This document shows, in pieces, positions 62,900 to 64,000 of a stretch of DNA of 64,000 bases. Every line of letters starts with the position of its first letter. Positions within the stretch are counted from its first letter, which is position 1. A program made the translations under genes and the position numbers. Under the pieces are notes generated by a model. It was not told the DNA's origin and made no database searches. It worked only from the letters and a program-made list of their open reading frames with translations. Origin of the DNA: Nostoc flagelliforme FACHB-838 (GTDB lineage Bacteria > Cyanobacteriota > Cyanobacteriia > Cyanobacteriales > Nostocaceae); assembly GCF_014698065.1 (NCBI RefSeq), contig NZ_JACJSI010000004.1, positions 1 to 64,000 on the forward strand, given 5' to 3'.

Positions 62900-64000
62900 A
62901 TGACTGTTGAAGTTTTGGATGATTACCCCGAACCAATTACTAGTGCCCAACGCGCCTATCATGCTTCCCTAAAATTGGGGATCACAAAGGGAGCAGACCG
63001 GAGTCGTGCAGTACTGGCGATGGCACAAGCCATTGAGCGCTCATTTGACGACATTCTAGAAGCCAATACCTTGGATTTAGAAGCCAGTCGGGAAATGGCA
63101 GTGCCTGAGTTGATACTGGACTGGCTGAAGCTGACTCCCACAAGGCTAGAGATGACCGTGGACATTTTGCAACGGTTGGGGGAATTATCAGATCCACTGC
63201 GGCGCGTCAGAACTGCTGATTATCAACTGGAAGATTCCCAGAGTTATACCCAGTTAATGCCCTTGGGAGTGATTGGATTTATTTATGAGGCGTTTCCAGA
63301 TTTAGGAGCGATCGCAGCAGGTTTTTGTATCAAAACTGGCAATAGTATAATTCTCAAAGGCAGTACTGAAGCTAGCCATTCCAACGCGGTCATAGCTGAG
63401 GTACTGCAAAGTGCGATCGCTCAGGTTGGTCTAGCTCCTGGCTGTCTAGAATTGATTACAGCAGAACATGGTGCTTCGGTTCGGGATTTAATCACCCAAG
63501 ACCAGTACGTGAATCTAGTGATTCCTTACGGACGTTCTAGTTTGGTACAGCAGGTAGTACGACAGTCAACTTGCCCAGTCTTAAAGTCAGCGATGGGTAA
63601 CTGTTATCTCTACTGGTCGCTAAATAGCAGTTTAGAAATGGTGCGCTGGATGATTCTTAATAGCCATCAGAGCGAACCAGATCAAGTTAATGCCATTGAA
63701 AAAGTACTTATTCATCGCCAAGCCTTGCCATCATCTTTAGCCGTTCTGTGGAACAGCTTGATGGAAAAAGGCTTTGAAATTAAAGGGGATGCAGAACTAG
63801 TAGAAGCTTTTCCCCAGTTGCAGCTCGTGAAGGAGAGCGAATGGGGAAACCCTTATTTAACGAGGACAGTAGCTTTTAAATTGGTGGATAGCTTAGAAGC
63901 TGCGATCGCCTGGATTAATGAACACAGCAGTGGTCATGCTGACTCTATCGTTACTGAATCTTACCAAGAAAGTCGGCAGTTTGCTTTAGGAGTGACCAGT
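62900..64000 (+). CDS. ProA-like gamma-glutamyl phosphate reductase, partial; catalytic Cys missing
   Basis: 367 codons visible; the gene continues past the right edge. N-terminal and NADP-binding parts are clearly ProA-like (MPLGVIGFIYEAFPDLGAIA, IILKGSTEASHSN). ProA makes glutamate semialdehyde for proline. But the catalytic cysteine in the family motif CNA-x-E-x-LL-x-H reads Val here: SEPDQVNAIEKVLIHR (V263, codon GTT at 63686). The phosphate-loop region IPYGRSSLVQQV also departs from the usual. Cyanobacteria often carry two ProA genes; this may be the divergent paralogue, perhaps inactive as a reductase or altered in function. Confidence 0.8.
   Translation, partial: MTVEVLDDYPEPITSAQRAYHASLKLGITKGADRSRAVLAMAQAIERSFDDILEANTLDLEASREMAVPELILDWLKLTPTRLEMTVDILQRLGELSDPLRRVRTADYQLEDSQSYTQLMPLGVIGFIYEAFPDLGAIAAGFCIKTGNSIILKGSTEASHSNAVIAEVLQSAIAQVGLAPGCLELITAEHGASVRDLITQDQYVNLVIPYGRSSLVQQVVRQSTCPVLKSAMGNCYLYWSLNSSLEMVRWMILNSHQSEPDQVNAIEKVLIHRQALPSSLAVLWNSLMEKGFEIKGDAELVEAFPQLQLVKESEWGNPYLTRTVAFKLVDSLEAAIAWINEHSSGHADSIVTESYQESRQFALGVTS

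Overview
The window looks like chromosome from a filamentous, probably heterocyst-forming cyanobacterium (Nostoc/Anabaena group). Reasons: the palindrome GCGATCGC (HIP1) is everywhere in genes and gaps; there are photosynthesis genes (psbZ, nblA, a carotenoid oxygenase); protein types are typical of Nostocales (DUF3386, Uma2, FBT transporter, DHH-CBS-tRNA nucleotidyltransferase fusion); and many gaps hold the heptamer repeats (AGTCATT-like) and dispersed palindromes known from that group. No integrase, transposase, plasmid or phage module and no CRISPR array was seen.

Layout. 0.3-8.4 kb: small housekeeping and unknown genes (acetyltransferase, ComF, PPC protein, cobS, GAF-LuxR regulator divergent from a DUF3386 gene, HugZ-like protein, alpha/beta hydrolase). 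8.4-16.5 kb: large secreted metalloprotease, Coq4-family protein, HTH-AAA protein, a beta-rich small protein and a dead P-loop kinase. 16.8-25.6 kb: ruvC divergent from yvcK-tsaE, a lone patatin lipase, pyrC, lepB, MOSC protein. 26-33.4 kb: signalling cluster of a Cache hybrid kinase overlapping a REC-GGDEF-EAL protein, then a REC-kinase and a truncated kinase fragment. 34.4-39.7 kb: a kdp potassium-ATPase operon that appears to be decaying. 39.7-47.3 kb: carotenoid oxygenase, FBT transporter, anmK, two glycosyltransferases. 47.3-56.1 kb: a 1.25 kb gene-poor stretch, Ser/Thr kinase, nblA, PP2C phosphatase, UbiB-like kinase, ABC-F ATPase. 56.6-64 kb: Uma2 nuclease, the DHH-CBS-CCA fusion, psbZ-ribH, tRNA-Gly(GCC), and a ProA-like gene running off the right edge.

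The two strongest observations are these. (1) The kdp operon carries several separate lesions: the near-invariant DKTGT phosphorylation motif of KdpB reads DKRGT, a KdpF-like small subunit is frameshifted by a 4-bp duplication, and only the last ~37 codons of a KdpD-like protein survive after kdpC, joined to a dispersed repeat. (2) The same repeat families that fill the gaps appear in frame inside at least five otherwise normal genes (hybrid kinase twice, REC-kinase, anmK, the tRNA nucleotidyltransferase fusion, the metalloprotease), so repeat DNA is being turned into protein linker. No complete undescribed multi-gene system could be demonstrated; the HTH-AAA protein and the signalling cluster are the most open functionally.
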